This document shows positions 44,460 to 54,156 of a DNA stretch of 64,000 bases, one piece after another (position 1 is the stretch's first letter; the number at the start of each line of letters is the position of its first letter). Location of the stretch: NCBI RefSeq assembly GCF_002875705.1, contig NZ_MCZZ01000162.1:1-64000 (forward strand). Direction: 5' to 3'. The translations under genes and the position numbers were made by a program. The stretch comes from Vibrio sp. 10N.261.45.E2 (lineage in GTDB: Bacteria; Pseudomonadota; Gammaproteobacteria; Enterobacterales; Vibrionaceae). A model generated the notes under the pieces. That model ran no database searches. It was given only the letters and a program-made list of their open reading frames with translations, and was not told where the DNA came from.

Positions 44460-46492
44460 TGACTGTTCCTACTAATAAAGCGATGCCATTGCGCATCGCT
44501 CTTTTAGCTCAGCCAGCAAACGCGGCTGAGCTTTCTGCCGACTTATTATCTTCATTCCCTGAAATGACTACGGTTGTGGTTGATGGCAATTTTAATCAAG
44601 CTCTTGCTCAAGCGATTGAGGCAGTCAATCAAGGCAGTGTAGTTAAGCTCTGCTTAGAATCTAACTCGCATTCCTTAGTGATGTTGAGTGCACTGACCGC
44701 TGCTCAGAATAAAATTCACCCACACGCGAATTTAGCGGGTTTTGTAGATACAGCTATCGAAGGTAGCGTTCAGCTTGCTCTGGATATTGCACGCCGCCCC
44801 GCTACAGATCTAAGCCACCAACAACAATACTCAGCCCTATCAGCTTCGCAGCAGTTTAATAAATTGTTGAATATGGTTAATGCGATATCGAGCCGCTCAT
44901 TACCGAGTCATTATTGGTTTACTGAGCCGAACAAAGCGCGTGTTGCTTCATTGACCTTCAATGACGATAGCCAACAATCCACCAGCCTGATATTGACTCA
45001 AGCGACAGGGTTACAAAAACCAAAATCATTGCTATCCAGCGAACGTTTGATGTTTGTAATTTCAGGTCGTGAGCAAGCTGAATTGGTTTCTCAGTTAGCC
45101 TCATTAAGAGATGAGCTTAAATACATTAGCGATTCGGCTGACAGCGAACTTGCTATCGCTACCTTGATGCAGTCAAACCTAAGTCATTTCCAAAGCGTTC
45201 AGCACAATGCTGACCGTGGTGCGAATATCGTGATTCAGGCCGCTTCAATTGAGGCAGCACTACAAGAGATCACAGCGCTAGAAAATGCGTTGCCAAAAGT
45301 AATGGCAGACAATAGCCATTACAAAACCCCAGCGGGCAGTTGTTTCTCACCGATGCCTCAAAGTAAAGGTGGCGTTGCATTTGTTTACCCTGGTGTTGGC
45401 ACGGTTTATCCCGGTATGTTGCGCGAATTTCACCACCATTTCCCACAGTTATTTGCTCGTTTAGAACGTGAAGGGAACTTGAAAGAGATGCTGCAGGCTG
45501 ACAAAACCTACGCTGAAGACACGCAAGAAATGTCGCTCAGTGAATTGGCAATTGCAGGTGTCGGCAGTAGTTATTTACTGACGCAACTCTTGTGTGAGGA
45601 ATTCAAAGTGCAGCCAGATTTCGCCTTGGGTTACTCCAAGGGTGAAGCCTCAATGTGGGCCAGCTTAAATGTTTGGAAAAATCCACATGCGCTGATTGAG
45701 ATGACCCAAACTAGCCCTATTTTCACGACGGCTATTTCTGGCGAACTCACCGCAGTGCGTCAAGATTGGCAGCTGAGCAGCGACGAAAGCATCCAATGGA
45801 ATAGCTTTGTGGTTCGCAGTGATGCGCAAGCGATAGAGGCTCTGTTACCGGAGTTTCCACGTGCTTACCTTGCCATTATCCAAGGTGACACCTGCGTACT
45901 GGCCGGTTGTGAAAGCACTTGTCGTGCTCTACTAAAAAAGCTTGGTAAACGTGGTATTGCCGCAAACCGTGTTACTGCAATGCACACCACACCAGCACTG
46001 AGTCAGCATAACCAAGTGCGAGAGTTTTACACTCAACCACTGTTCGACGAGTTGCCAAAGCATATTCGCTTTATCAGTGCTGCAGGTCTACCGACGGGCG
46101 CACCAATCAATATCGACATCGACAGCATCGCCCTTTCGATTGCCGACACCTTCTGTTCGACGCTGGATTTCACCGCGTTGATCCAGAGTGCACGTCAGCA
46201 AGGTGCTCGCCTGTTTGTTGAAGTGGGTGCCGATCGTCAAACCAGCACATTGATCGACAAGATCAACCGCAGCGACAACGTAGCAGACCAGTACTGCTCA
46301 ATCGCTTCCAATGCCAAGGGTGGCGACGATATTGTCACGCTCATCAAATGCATTGGTCAGCTCATTACTCATCAAATTCCACTGTCTGTCGAGCCACTTA
46401 TTCAAGGGCTAGAGCAACAGATCACCGCCGCTAAGCAATTAAATGGTGTACCTCAAAGCAGTGCAGTAAATCATCAAGGAGAGCTAGTATGA
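44459..46492 (+). CDS. pfaB: PUFA synthase subunit PfaB (acyltransferase)
   Basis: This 677-residue protein has an N-terminal degenerate region and a C-terminal acyltransferase domain (about 300-620). The domain contains VAFVYPGVGTVYPGM and the nucleophile Ser393 in LGYSKGEASMW (GxSxG). PfaB is thought to be a key determinant of final product chain length (EPA versus DHA). It starts at a GTG overlapping the pfaA stop by 1 nt, with AGGAG 11 nt upstream; an ATG eight codons later is an alternative. It overlaps pfaC by 4 nt. Confidence 0.95.
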   Translation: MTVPTNKAMPLRIALLAQPANAAELSADLLSSFPEMTTVVVDGNFNQALAQAIEAVNQGSVVKLCLESNSHSLVMLSALTAAQNKIHPHANLAGFVDTAIEGSVQLALDIARRPATDLSHQQQYSALSASQQFNKLLNMVNAISSRSLPSHYWFTEPNKARVASLTFNDDSQQSTSLILTQATGLQKPKSLLSSERLMFVISGREQAELVSQLASLRDELKYISDSADSELAIATLMQSNLSHFQSVQHNADRGANIVIQAASIEAALQEITALENALPKVMADNSHYKTPAGSCFSPMPQSKGGVAFVYPGVGTVYPGMLREFHHHFPQLFARLEREGNLKEMLQADKTYAEDTQEMSLSELAIAGVGSSYLLTQLLCEEFKVQPDFALGYSKGEASMWASLNVWKNPHALIEMTQTSPIFTTAISGELTAVRQDWQLSSDESIQWNSFVVRSDAQAIEALLPEFPRAYLAIIQGDTCVLAGCESTCRALLKKLGKRGIAANRVTAMHTTPALSQHNQVREFYTQPLFDELPKHIRFISAAGLPTGAPINIDIDSIALSIADTFCSTLDFTALIQSARQQGARLFVEVGADRQTSTLIDKINRSDNVADQYCSIASNAKGGDDIVTLIKCIGQLITHQIPLSVEPLIQGLEQQITAAKQLNGVPQSSAVNHQGELV

Positions 46493-49400
46493 GTTCTCAA
46501 CATCAGGCTCAAAATAAGCAGCAAGTGAAATGCAATAAGATCGCGATTGTCGGTATTGCTAACCAATATCCAGAAGCTGACACGCCAAAAGACTTCTGGC
46601 AAAACTTGCTGAATAAAAAAGATTCTCGAACCACATTAAGCGCTGAAAAGTTAGGCGCTAAACCTGAAAGCTATCAGGGTGTGCAAGGTGAGTCAGACCG
46701 CTTTTACTGTGATAAAGGCGGCTACATCGAAAGCTTCAATTTCGATAGCAATGGCTACCGCTTAACGGCTGAGTCATTCAAAGGTGTCGACCAAAGTTTC
46801 CTTTGGGCTTTGGATACCAGTCGTAAGGCTTTAGTCGACGCTGGCATTGATCTGAATGCCGATGTTTTAGAACGCACAGGCGTGATCATGGGTGCCCTTT
46901 CGTTCCCAACCACACGCTCAAACGATCTGTTTCTGCCGATGTATCACTCGGTGGTCGAGAAAGCACTTAAAGGTAAATTGGCTAATGACCAATTTTCATT
47001 GCTACCAACCAATGAAAACGCTCAAGACCTCAACCCGATCAACGGTGCTGCGGCACATAATGCCTCTAAGTTAGTGGCTGATGCATTGGGTTTAGGCAAC
47101 GTGCAACTTAGCCTAGATGCAGCATGTGCAAGTTCAGTATATTCATTGAAGTTAGCGTGTGATTACTTAAACACAGGCAAAGCCGACATGATGTTGGCAG
47201 GCGCAGTATCGGGAGCAGACCCATTCTTCATCAACATGGGTTTTTCCATCTTCCACGCTTACCCAGACCACGGTGTTTCGGTTCCGTTTGATAGCAACAG
47301 TAAAGGCTTATTTGCTGGTGAAGGTGCTGGTGTGTTAGTCCTAAAACGCTTAGCTGATGCAGAGCGTGATGGCGACAACATCTATGCAGTCGTCAGCGGT
47401 ATTGGCTTATCAAATGATGGGCGCGGTCAATTCGTATTAAGCCCAAATAGCAAAGGACAAGTACAAGCCTTTGAACGCGCTTACGAGGCTTCAAACCTAT
47501 CACCAGACAGCATCGAAGTGATTGAGTGTCACGCAACCGGCACACCATTAGGTGACAAGGTTGAGTTAACCTCAATGGAGCGATTCTTTACTGAGAAATT
47601 GAGTGGTTCTAACCCGCCATTGATTGGCTCTGCCAAGTCAAACCTCGGTCACTTGCTGACTGCGGCGGGTATGCCGGGGATCATGAAGATGATCTTTGCG
47701 ATGAAAGAAGGTCTGCTTCCACCAAGTATTAATTTGGACAAACCACTATCGTCACCAGAAGGTTTATTTGGCTCACAGACGCTACCAACACAAGTGCAAC
47801 CTTGGCCAAGTAAAGCGGGCAACTCAGAGCGCTGCGCGGGTGTTTCCGTCTTTGGTTTCGGTGGTTGTAATGCTCACTTACTGCTTGAAGCGTATTCAGA
47901 TACGAGTCATGTAAACCAGACGCTAGAATCAGCGTCTCCAAGCCTACAATCGCCTAATTTAAGCATTACAGGCCTAGCGTCTCACTTCGGTTCTCTGCAA
48001 AGCATCAACGCGCTGAACACTGCGATTGAGACTAACAACGATGCTTTCATTGCTTTGCCGAAGAAGCGCTGGAAAGGTTTAGACCAACATCCAGAACTTC
48101 TGAATCAGTTTGGTTTACACGGCATTCCGAATGGGGCTTACATCGATCAATTCGACCTCGATTTCCTTCGCTTCAAAGTACCGCCTAATGAAGATGACCG
48201 TTTGATCTCTCAGCAGTTGCTACTGATGAAAGTCGCAGACGAAGCCATCAAAGATGCCAAGCTCGTGGCAGGCCAAAAGGTGGCAGTACTCGTTGCGATG
48301 GAAACTGAGCTGGAGATGCACCAATTCCGTGGACGCGTAAACCTGCATAGCCAACTGGCTGACAGCTTTGCCAACATGGGTATTGAGCTAACACAAGACG
48401 AATACCAATCGCTAGAAACCATTGCGATGGACAGTGTGATGGACGCAGCCAAGCTGAACCAATACACCAGTTTCATCGGCAATATCATGGCTTCGCGCAT
48501 CTCTTCATTGTGGGACTTTAACGGCCCTGCCTTTACGATTTCAGCCGCTGAACAGTCAGTTGCTCGTTGTATCGATGTCGCGCAAAACCTAATGTCGCAA
48601 GAATCCATGGATGCCGTGGTAATTGCAGCCGTCGACCTAAGCGGCAGTGCGGAACATGTGATTCTGAAGAACAGCATGAGCCCAGTGTCGCTTGATCCAA
48701 AATTCGGACAGCCGCAAGAGGGCAGTTGGAATGTCGGTGAAGGCGCTGGTGCAATCGTTCTTGTTGAAGAGAGTCGAGTAACAAGCAACCAAGATACAGC
48801 TTACGGCAGCATCAACGCATTGGCGTTTGGTTCAAGCGAGCGTAACAACGCCGTTGCTGATCAGTTACTGACTCAAGTCGGCATGAGCTCAAACGATGTA
48901 TCTCTGCTTGAGCTTAACCATGCACCAGAACCTTCATCACACGAGTTTGTATCTCTCAACTTAGGGGTTACCAAGACTACTCAAGCAAGTCAACGTGTGG
49001 GTCACTGCTCTGCAGCTTCTGGCATGGCAAGCCTGCTACACGGTCTGCTCAACCTGAACCTTGAGACTCTTAATCCAAATGTCAGCTCTAAGAGCGCGAT
49101 TGTTGCCAACATCAGCGAAGGACAATGTTCACAGCTGCTACTCAGCCAATCGAGTATTGAATCTCAATCACTATCGGTTCGTTTAAGCAGTGAACTGGCG
49201 AGTGATGCTAAGCGTCAATTGGTTAAGCAAGTCACTCTCGGTGGTCGCGATATTTATCAACATATTGCCCAAACCCCAGTAACTAATTTGGCAACGATTC
49301 AACAGAAAGCTTCTGGCAAAAAAGCAGCAAGAGTGGCGTCGATTCCAACGACCGCACACATTCAAGCAGCCCTTGCGCAAAAAGAGTTAGAGAAGAAAGC

Positions 49401-52377
49401 ATTAGCTCAGAACGCGCTAGAGCCAGTACTCGAAATTCCTACATCAGTATCCCCTACTCTGGCGCCAACTCGCCACAGTCAGCTAACAGGTAACCACAGC
49501 AATATGACTCATGTCCTATCCGCTAAAAATGGCGCGTCTCAAATCGACGCTAAGACGGATGCTGCATTACAACCGTCTGTAACACCACACAACCAAGCTT
49601 TTGCTCAAAACCAGCAAGCAGCCCAGCAAGTACACAAAGCATTCCTGCACACTCGTGCCCAAGGCATGCAAATGGCTGATGCGCTACTAAAAGCACAGTT
49701 AAACGCAATTACGTCTGGTTTAGATAGCTCAGCCGAAGCATCAGCTCAGTCTGTTCAAGCTCAACCGGCTCAGGTTCAGTCAACGCCAGTCAACGTACTT
49801 GCAACGCCAGCACCAGTAAAACCTATCCGTAAGCCGTGTATCTGGGATTACGATGATCTGGTTGAATACGCTGAAGGCGACATCGCTAACGTATTTGGCC
49901 CTGATTATGCGATCATCGATAGCTACTCGCGCCGCGTTCGTTTGCCAACCACCGACTACCTATTGGTTTCTCGTGTAACTAAGCTCAACGCGACCGTTAA
50001 CGAGTACAAGCCAAGCACAATGACCACCGAATACGACATCCCAGTTGATGCGCCGTATCTTGTCGATGGTCAGATCCCTTGGGCTGTAGCGGTTGAATCT
50101 GGTCAATGTGACCTGATGCTGATCAGCTACCTAGGCATTGATTTTGAAAACAAAGGCGAGCGTGTTTATCGCCTGCTTGATTGCACATTAACCTTCCTTG
50201 GTGACTTGCCTCGTGGTGGCGATACACTGCGTTACGATATCTCAATCAACAGCTTTGCTCGCAATGGCGACACGCTGCTTTTCTTCTTCTCGTACGAATG
50301 TTTCGTTGGCGACAAGATGATCCTGAAAATGGATAACGGTTGTGCAGGTTTCTTCACTGATGAAGAGCTAGCAGACGGCAAAGGAGTGATTCACACTGAA
50401 GACGAAATTAAGGCTCGTCAGCTTGCAACTAAGCAACGCTTCGACCCTATGCTGCACTGCCCTAAAACCCAGTTTAACCACCAAGAACTACGCCACCTAC
50501 TGACTGCAAATATTGCAGAGTGTTTTGGCCCAACTCACCAATCTGATCGCCACCAGCCATCTCTATGCTTCAGCTCAGAGAAGTTCATGATGATCGAAAA
50601 AGTGAGCCGTGTTGAACCGCAAGGCGGCACATGGGGACTTGGTCTGATTGAAGGTCACAAACAGCTAGAGCCTGAGCATTGGTACTTCCCTTGTCACTTC
50701 AAAGATGACTCAGTAATGGCGGGCTCTTTGATGGCAGAAGGTTGTGGTCAACTGCTTCAATTCTTCATGATGCACCTTGGCATGCACACACTTGTTCAAA
50801 ATGGTCGTTTCCAACCGCTTGAAAATGCGCCTCAACAAGTACGCTGTCGTGGACAAGTGCTACCACAATCGGCAGAACTGACATACCGTATGGAAGTGAC
50901 TGAAATTGGCTTAAGCCCTCGTCCATACGCGAAAGCCAACATCGATATTTTGCTCAACGGCAAAGTGATTGTTGATTTCCAAAACTTGGGTGTAATGATC
51001 AAAGAAGATGACGAATGTACTCGTTACCTACCTTCTTTAGAAACAGCTGTCGCGACTCCTGTTATCGAAAACTTGGGCCATACGCCAGCAGTGAACCAAC
51101 AAGCTTCAGCAAATGCGCCACTTATGGCTCAAATTGAAGACCTAGAAACTGCACCAAACAAAGGGGTGATTCCACTTCAACACGTTGAAGCTCCGGTGAC
51201 TCCTGATTACCCGAACCGCACACCCGATACGGTTCCGTTCACGCCTTATCACATGTTCGAATTCGCGACTGGCGATATCGAGAAATGTTTCGGCCCTGAT
51301 TTCTCTATCTACCGTGGCATGATTCCACCACGTACTCCGTGTGGCGACCTACAGCTAACCACTCGAGTCGTTGAGATCGACGGTAAGCGTGGCGACTTCA
51401 AGAAGCCTTCATCGTGTATCGCAGAGTACGAAGTGCCAGAAAATGCATGGTACTTTGATGAAAACAGCCATCACACCTTGATGCCTTATTCGGTATTGAT
51501 GGAGATTTCACTGCAGCCAAACGGCTTCATCTCTGGCTACATGGGCACCACACTTGGCTTCCCAGGTGAAGAACTGTTTTTCCGCAACCTAGATGGCAGC
51601 GGCAAAATGTTGCGTAACGTCGACTTGCGTGGCAAAACGATTACCAACGATTCTCGCCTGCTTTCAACAGTAATGATGGGTACTAATATCGTACAGAGCT
51701 TCAGCTTCGAACTGAGCACAGACGGTGTGCCGTTCTACGAAGGTACAGCAGTATTTGGTTACTTCAAAGGCGCAGCTCTGAAAGACCAACTTGGTTTGGA
51801 CAACGGTAAGGTGACTCAACCTTGGCACATCGACAACAACCGCACGCCAGATGTAAACATCAACCTGTTAGACAAAACGACTCGTTACTTCAATGCACCT
51901 GTTTCTGCTGCGGGCGAAGTGCAAGAGCACTACAAATTGGCTGGCGGCCGTTTGAACTTTATCGATACCGTGCAGATCACCAGCGATGGTGGTAAAGACG
52001 GTCTGGGTTACCTATACGCTGAGCGTACGATTGACCCAAGCGATTGGTTCTTCCAGTTTCACTTCCATCAAGATCCAGTAATGCCGGGTTCTCTAGGTGT
52101 TGAAGCGATCATCGAGCTGATGCAAACCTACGCGCTAAACAAAGATCTTGGTGCTGGCTTCCGCAATCCAAAGTTTGGTCAAATCCAATCTGAAGTTAAG
52201 TGGAAATACCGTGGTCAGATTAACCCTCTGAACAAACAGATGTCTCTGGATGTACACATCACTGCGATTAAAGACGAAGACGGTAAACGCATCATCGTCG
52301 GCGACGCAAATCTGAGCAAAGATGGTCTGCGTATTTACGAAGTGAAAGACATCTCGATTTGTATCGAAGAAGCATAA
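46489..52377 (+). CDS. pfaC: PUFA synthase subunit PfaC (KS-CLF-DH-DH)
   Basis: This 1962-residue protein has an N-terminal ketosynthase (Cys213 in DAACASS, His348, His388). A chain-length-factor-like KS domain follows (about 490-920), in which the active Cys is replaced by Glu688 (SAAEQSVA). An Ala/Gln/Pro-rich linker precedes two FabA-like double-hotdog dehydratase regions (about 1115-1500 with His1403 in CHFKDDSVMAGSL; about 1580-1962 with His1858 in FHFHQDPVMPGSL). FabA-like domains dehydrate and isomerise, creating cis double bonds. ATGA coupling with pfaB indicates equimolar translation. Confidence 0.97.
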   Translation: MSSQHQAQNKQQVKCNKIAIVGIANQYPEADTPKDFWQNLLNKKDSRTTLSAEKLGAKPESYQGVQGESDRFYCDKGGYIESFNFDSNGYRLTAESFKGVDQSFLWALDTSRKALVDAGIDLNADVLERTGVIMGALSFPTTRSNDLFLPMYHSVVEKALKGKLANDQFSLLPTNENAQDLNPINGAAAHNASKLVADALGLGNVQLSLDAACASSVYSLKLACDYLNTGKADMMLAGAVSGADPFFINMGFSIFHAYPDHGVSVPFDSNSKGLFAGEGAGVLVLKRLADAERDGDNIYAVVSGIGLSNDGRGQFVLSPNSKGQVQAFERAYEASNLSPDSIEVIECHATGTPLGDKVELTSMERFFTEKLSGSNPPLIGSAKSNLGHLLTAAGMPGIMKMIFAMKEGLLPPSINLDKPLSSPEGLFGSQTLPTQVQPWPSKAGNSERCAGVSVFGFGGCNAHLLLEAYSDTSHVNQTLESASPSLQSPNLSITGLASHFGSLQSINALNTAIETNNDAFIALPKKRWKGLDQHPELLNQFGLHGIPNGAYIDQFDLDFLRFKVPPNEDDRLISQQLLLMKVADEAIKDAKLVAGQKVAVLVAMETELEMHQFRGRVNLHSQLADSFANMGIELTQDEYQSLETIAMDSVMDAAKLNQYTSFIGNIMASRISSLWDFNGPAFTISAAEQSVARCIDVAQNLMSQESMDAVVIAAVDLSGSAEHVILKNSMSPVSLDPKFGQPQEGSWNVGEGAGAIVLVEESRVTSNQDTAYGSINALAFGSSERNNAVADQLLTQVGMSSNDVSLLELNHAPEPSSHEFVSLNLGVTKTTQASQRVGHCSAASGMASLLHGLLNLNLETLNPNVSSKSAIVANISEGQCSQLLLSQSSIESQSLSVRLSSELASDAKRQLVKQVTLGGRDIYQHIAQTPVTNLATIQQKASGKKAARVASIPTTAHIQAALAQKELEKKALAQNALEPVLEIPTSVSPTLAPTRHSQLTGNHSNMTHVLSAKNGASQIDAKTDAALQPSVTPHNQAFAQNQQAAQQVHKAFLHTRAQGMQMADALLKAQLNAITSGLDSSAEASAQSVQAQPAQVQSTPVNVLATPAPVKPIRKPCIWDYDDLVEYAEGDIANVFGPDYAIIDSYSRRVRLPTTDYLLVSRVTKLNATVNEYKPSTMTTEYDIPVDAPYLVDGQIPWAVAVESGQCDLMLISYLGIDFENKGERVYRLLDCTLTFLGDLPRGGDTLRYDISINSFARNGDTLLFFFSYECFVGDKMILKMDNGCAGFFTDEELADGKGVIHTEDEIKARQLATKQRFDPMLHCPKTQFNHQELRHLLTANIAECFGPTHQSDRHQPSLCFSSEKFMMIEKVSRVEPQGGTWGLGLIEGHKQLEPEHWYFPCHFKDDSVMAGSLMAEGCGQLLQFFMMHLGMHTLVQNGRFQPLENAPQQVRCRGQVLPQSAELTYRMEVTEIGLSPRPYAKANIDILLNGKVIVDFQNLGVMIKEDDECTRYLPSLETAVATPVIENLGHTPAVNQQASANAPLMAQIEDLETAPNKGVIPLQHVEAPVTPDYPNRTPDTVPFTPYHMFEFATGDIEKCFGPDFSIYRGMIPPRTPCGDLQLTTRVVEIDGKRGDFKKPSSCIAEYEVPENAWYFDENSHHTLMPYSVLMEISLQPNGFISGYMGTTLGFPGEELFFRNLDGSGKMLRNVDLRGKTITNDSRLLSTVMMGTNIVQSFSFELSTDGVPFYEGTAVFGYFKGAALKDQLGLDNGKVTQPWHIDNNRTPDVNINLLDKTTRYFNAPVSAAGEVQEHYKLAGGRLNFIDTVQITSDGGKDGLGYLYAERTIDPSDWFFQFHFHQDPVMPGSLGVEAIIELMQTYALNKDLGAGFRNPKFGQIQSEVKWKYRGQINPLNKQMSLDVHITAIKDEDGKRIIVGDANLSKDGLRIYEVKDISICIEEA

Positions 52378-52421
52378 GCCGCCATTAGTTATAGAGACAG
52401 AGAACTAGGAAAGAATTTAGT

Positions 52422-54059
52422 ATGACAACTCAAACCACTATCAATAACGAAAAGCTATCTCCGTGGCCTTGGCAGATCGAAGAGAACACAACGCGTTTCG
52501 ATAACGCGGCAATGTCGACAATCTTAAAAGATTTAAGCCTTGCTTGTTACGTAGTGAATCACCCTGAAAAAGGCTTAGGCGTAAGCCAACAAGCTGAAAT
52601 CACATCGGGTGACTCAGCAAGTGCTGCGAACAGCCAACCTGTTAGCGCATTTGCTCCGGCTCTTGGTACTCAAAGCCTAGGCGACGAAGATTTTCGTCGC
52701 TGCCACGGCGTAAAATACGCTTACTACGCAGGCGCAATGGCAAATGGCATCTCATCTGAAGAGCTTGTAATTGCACTTGGTCAGGCTGGCATTCTTTGTT
52801 CATTTGGTGCGGCAGGCCTAATCCCGTCTCGCGTTGAGCAAGCGATTAACCGTATTCAAGCAGCACTGCCAAACGGCCCTTACGCGTTTAACCTGATTCA
52901 CAGTCCAAGTGAACCAGCGCTAGAACGTGGCAGTGTAGAGCTGTTTTTGAAGCACAAAGTGAAAACGGTTGAGGCTTCTGCATTCTTAGGTTTAACACCG
53001 CAAATCGTTCACTATCGTGCCGCTGGCCTTAGCCGCGATGCACAAGGCGAGATTCAGATTGGCAACAAAGTTATTGCTAAGGTAAGCCGCACTGAAGTGG
53101 CAAGTAAGTTCATGCAGCCTGCTCCTGTAAAAATGCTGCAAGCTTTGGTTGATGAAGGCCGAATCACAACAGAACAGATGGAACTGGCACAGCTGGTTCC
53201 TATGGCTGATGACATTACAGCAGAAGCCGATTCTGGTGGTCACACAGATAACCGTCCACTGGTTACACTACTGCCAACAATACTTGCACTGAAAGAGCAA
53301 ATTCAAGCACAGTACCAATTCAAAACTCCGCTACGTGTCGGTTGTGGTGGTGGCGTAGGTACGCCTGACGCTGCTCTAGCGACGTTTAACATGGGCGCAG
53401 CTTACATTGTTACTGGTTCAATCAACCAAGCGTGTGTTGAGGCTGGCGCGAGCGAACACACACGTAAGCTGCTTTCGACAACTGAAATGGCTGACGTGAC
53501 TATGGCCCCGGCGGCAGACATGTTCGAAATGGGTGTGAAACTGCAAGTGGTTAAACGCGGCACTTTATTCCCAATGCGTGCAAACAAACTGTATGAGCTA
53601 TACACACGTTACGACTCAATTGAAGCGATTCCAGTAGAAGAGCGTCTGAAGCTAGAGAAGCAAGTATTCCGTTCAACACTGGATGATATTTGGGCTGGCA
53701 CTGTGGCTCACTTTAACGAACGCGACCCTAAACAGATCGAACGTGCTGAAGGTAACCCGAAGCGTAAGATGGCGTTGATCTTCCGTTGGTACTTGGGTCT
53801 TTCTAGCCGTTGGTCAAACACCGGCGAACAAGGTCGTGAAATGGATTACCAAGTATGGGCAGGCCCTGCACTTGGCGCATTCAACGCATGGGCGAAAGAC
53901 AGCTACCTAGATGATTACCAACAGCGTAATGCCGTTGATCTTGCTAAGCATCTGATGCACGGGGCGGCTTACTTAGCACGTGTTAACCTGCTGACCTCTC
54001 AAGGCATCAAGCTTGATCCAGAGCTAGCACGTTGGAAGCCGACGCAAAGAATGGCATAG
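52422..54059 (+). CDS. pfaD: PUFA synthase subunit PfaD (FMN-dependent enoyl reductase)
   Basis: This 545-residue TIM-barrel flavoprotein is related to 2-nitropropane dioxygenase/FabK-type reductases. The FMN-phosphate region is RVGCGGGVGTPDAALATFNMGAAYIVTGS (core GCGGGVGTPDAALATFNMGA). It supplies the trans-acting enoyl reduction for PfaA/C. AGGAAAG precedes the ATG at 52422, 44 nt after pfaC. It ends the operon, with a terminator at 54095-54128. Confidence 0.96.
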   Translation: MTTQTTINNEKLSPWPWQIEENTTRFDNAAMSTILKDLSLACYVVNHPEKGLGVSQQAEITSGDSASAANSQPVSAFAPALGTQSLGDEDFRRCHGVKYAYYAGAMANGISSEELVIALGQAGILCSFGAAGLIPSRVEQAINRIQAALPNGPYAFNLIHSPSEPALERGSVELFLKHKVKTVEASAFLGLTPQIVHYRAAGLSRDAQGEIQIGNKVIAKVSRTEVASKFMQPAPVKMLQALVDEGRITTEQMELAQLVPMADDITAEADSGGHTDNRPLVTLLPTILALKEQIQAQYQFKTPLRVGCGGGVGTPDAALATFNMGAAYIVTGSINQACVEAGASEHTRKLLSTTEMADVTMAPAADMFEMGVKLQVVKRGTLFPMRANKLYELYTRYDSIEAIPVEERLKLEKQVFRSTLDDIWAGTVAHFNERDPKQIERAEGNPKRKMALIFRWYLGLSSRWSNTGEQGREMDYQVWAGPALGAFNAWAKDSYLDDYQQRNAVDLAKHLMHGAAYLARVNLLTSQGIKLDPELARWKPTQRMA

Positions 54060-54094
54060 GCATTTCAATACAGAGTTAATTAAGCTCAACGAAT

Positions 54095-54128
54095 AAAAAA
54101 AGCGACCTTAACTGGTCGCTTTTCTTTT
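54095..54128. terminator. Bidirectional terminator between pfaD and hflX-like gene
   Basis: The stem AGCGACC/GGTCGCT with a 6-nt loop is flanked by A residues on the left and T residues on the right. It serves both convergent genes. Confidence 0.88.
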
Positions 54129-54156
54129 GGTCATTCTTCTTAAGCTAGCTAAAAGA

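Noticed and set aside
48210..48788. 192-codon minus-strand frame inside pfaC
   Set aside because: It is antisense to the well-conserved CLF domain; low-complexity Ser/Thr-rich content is typical of shadow frames.
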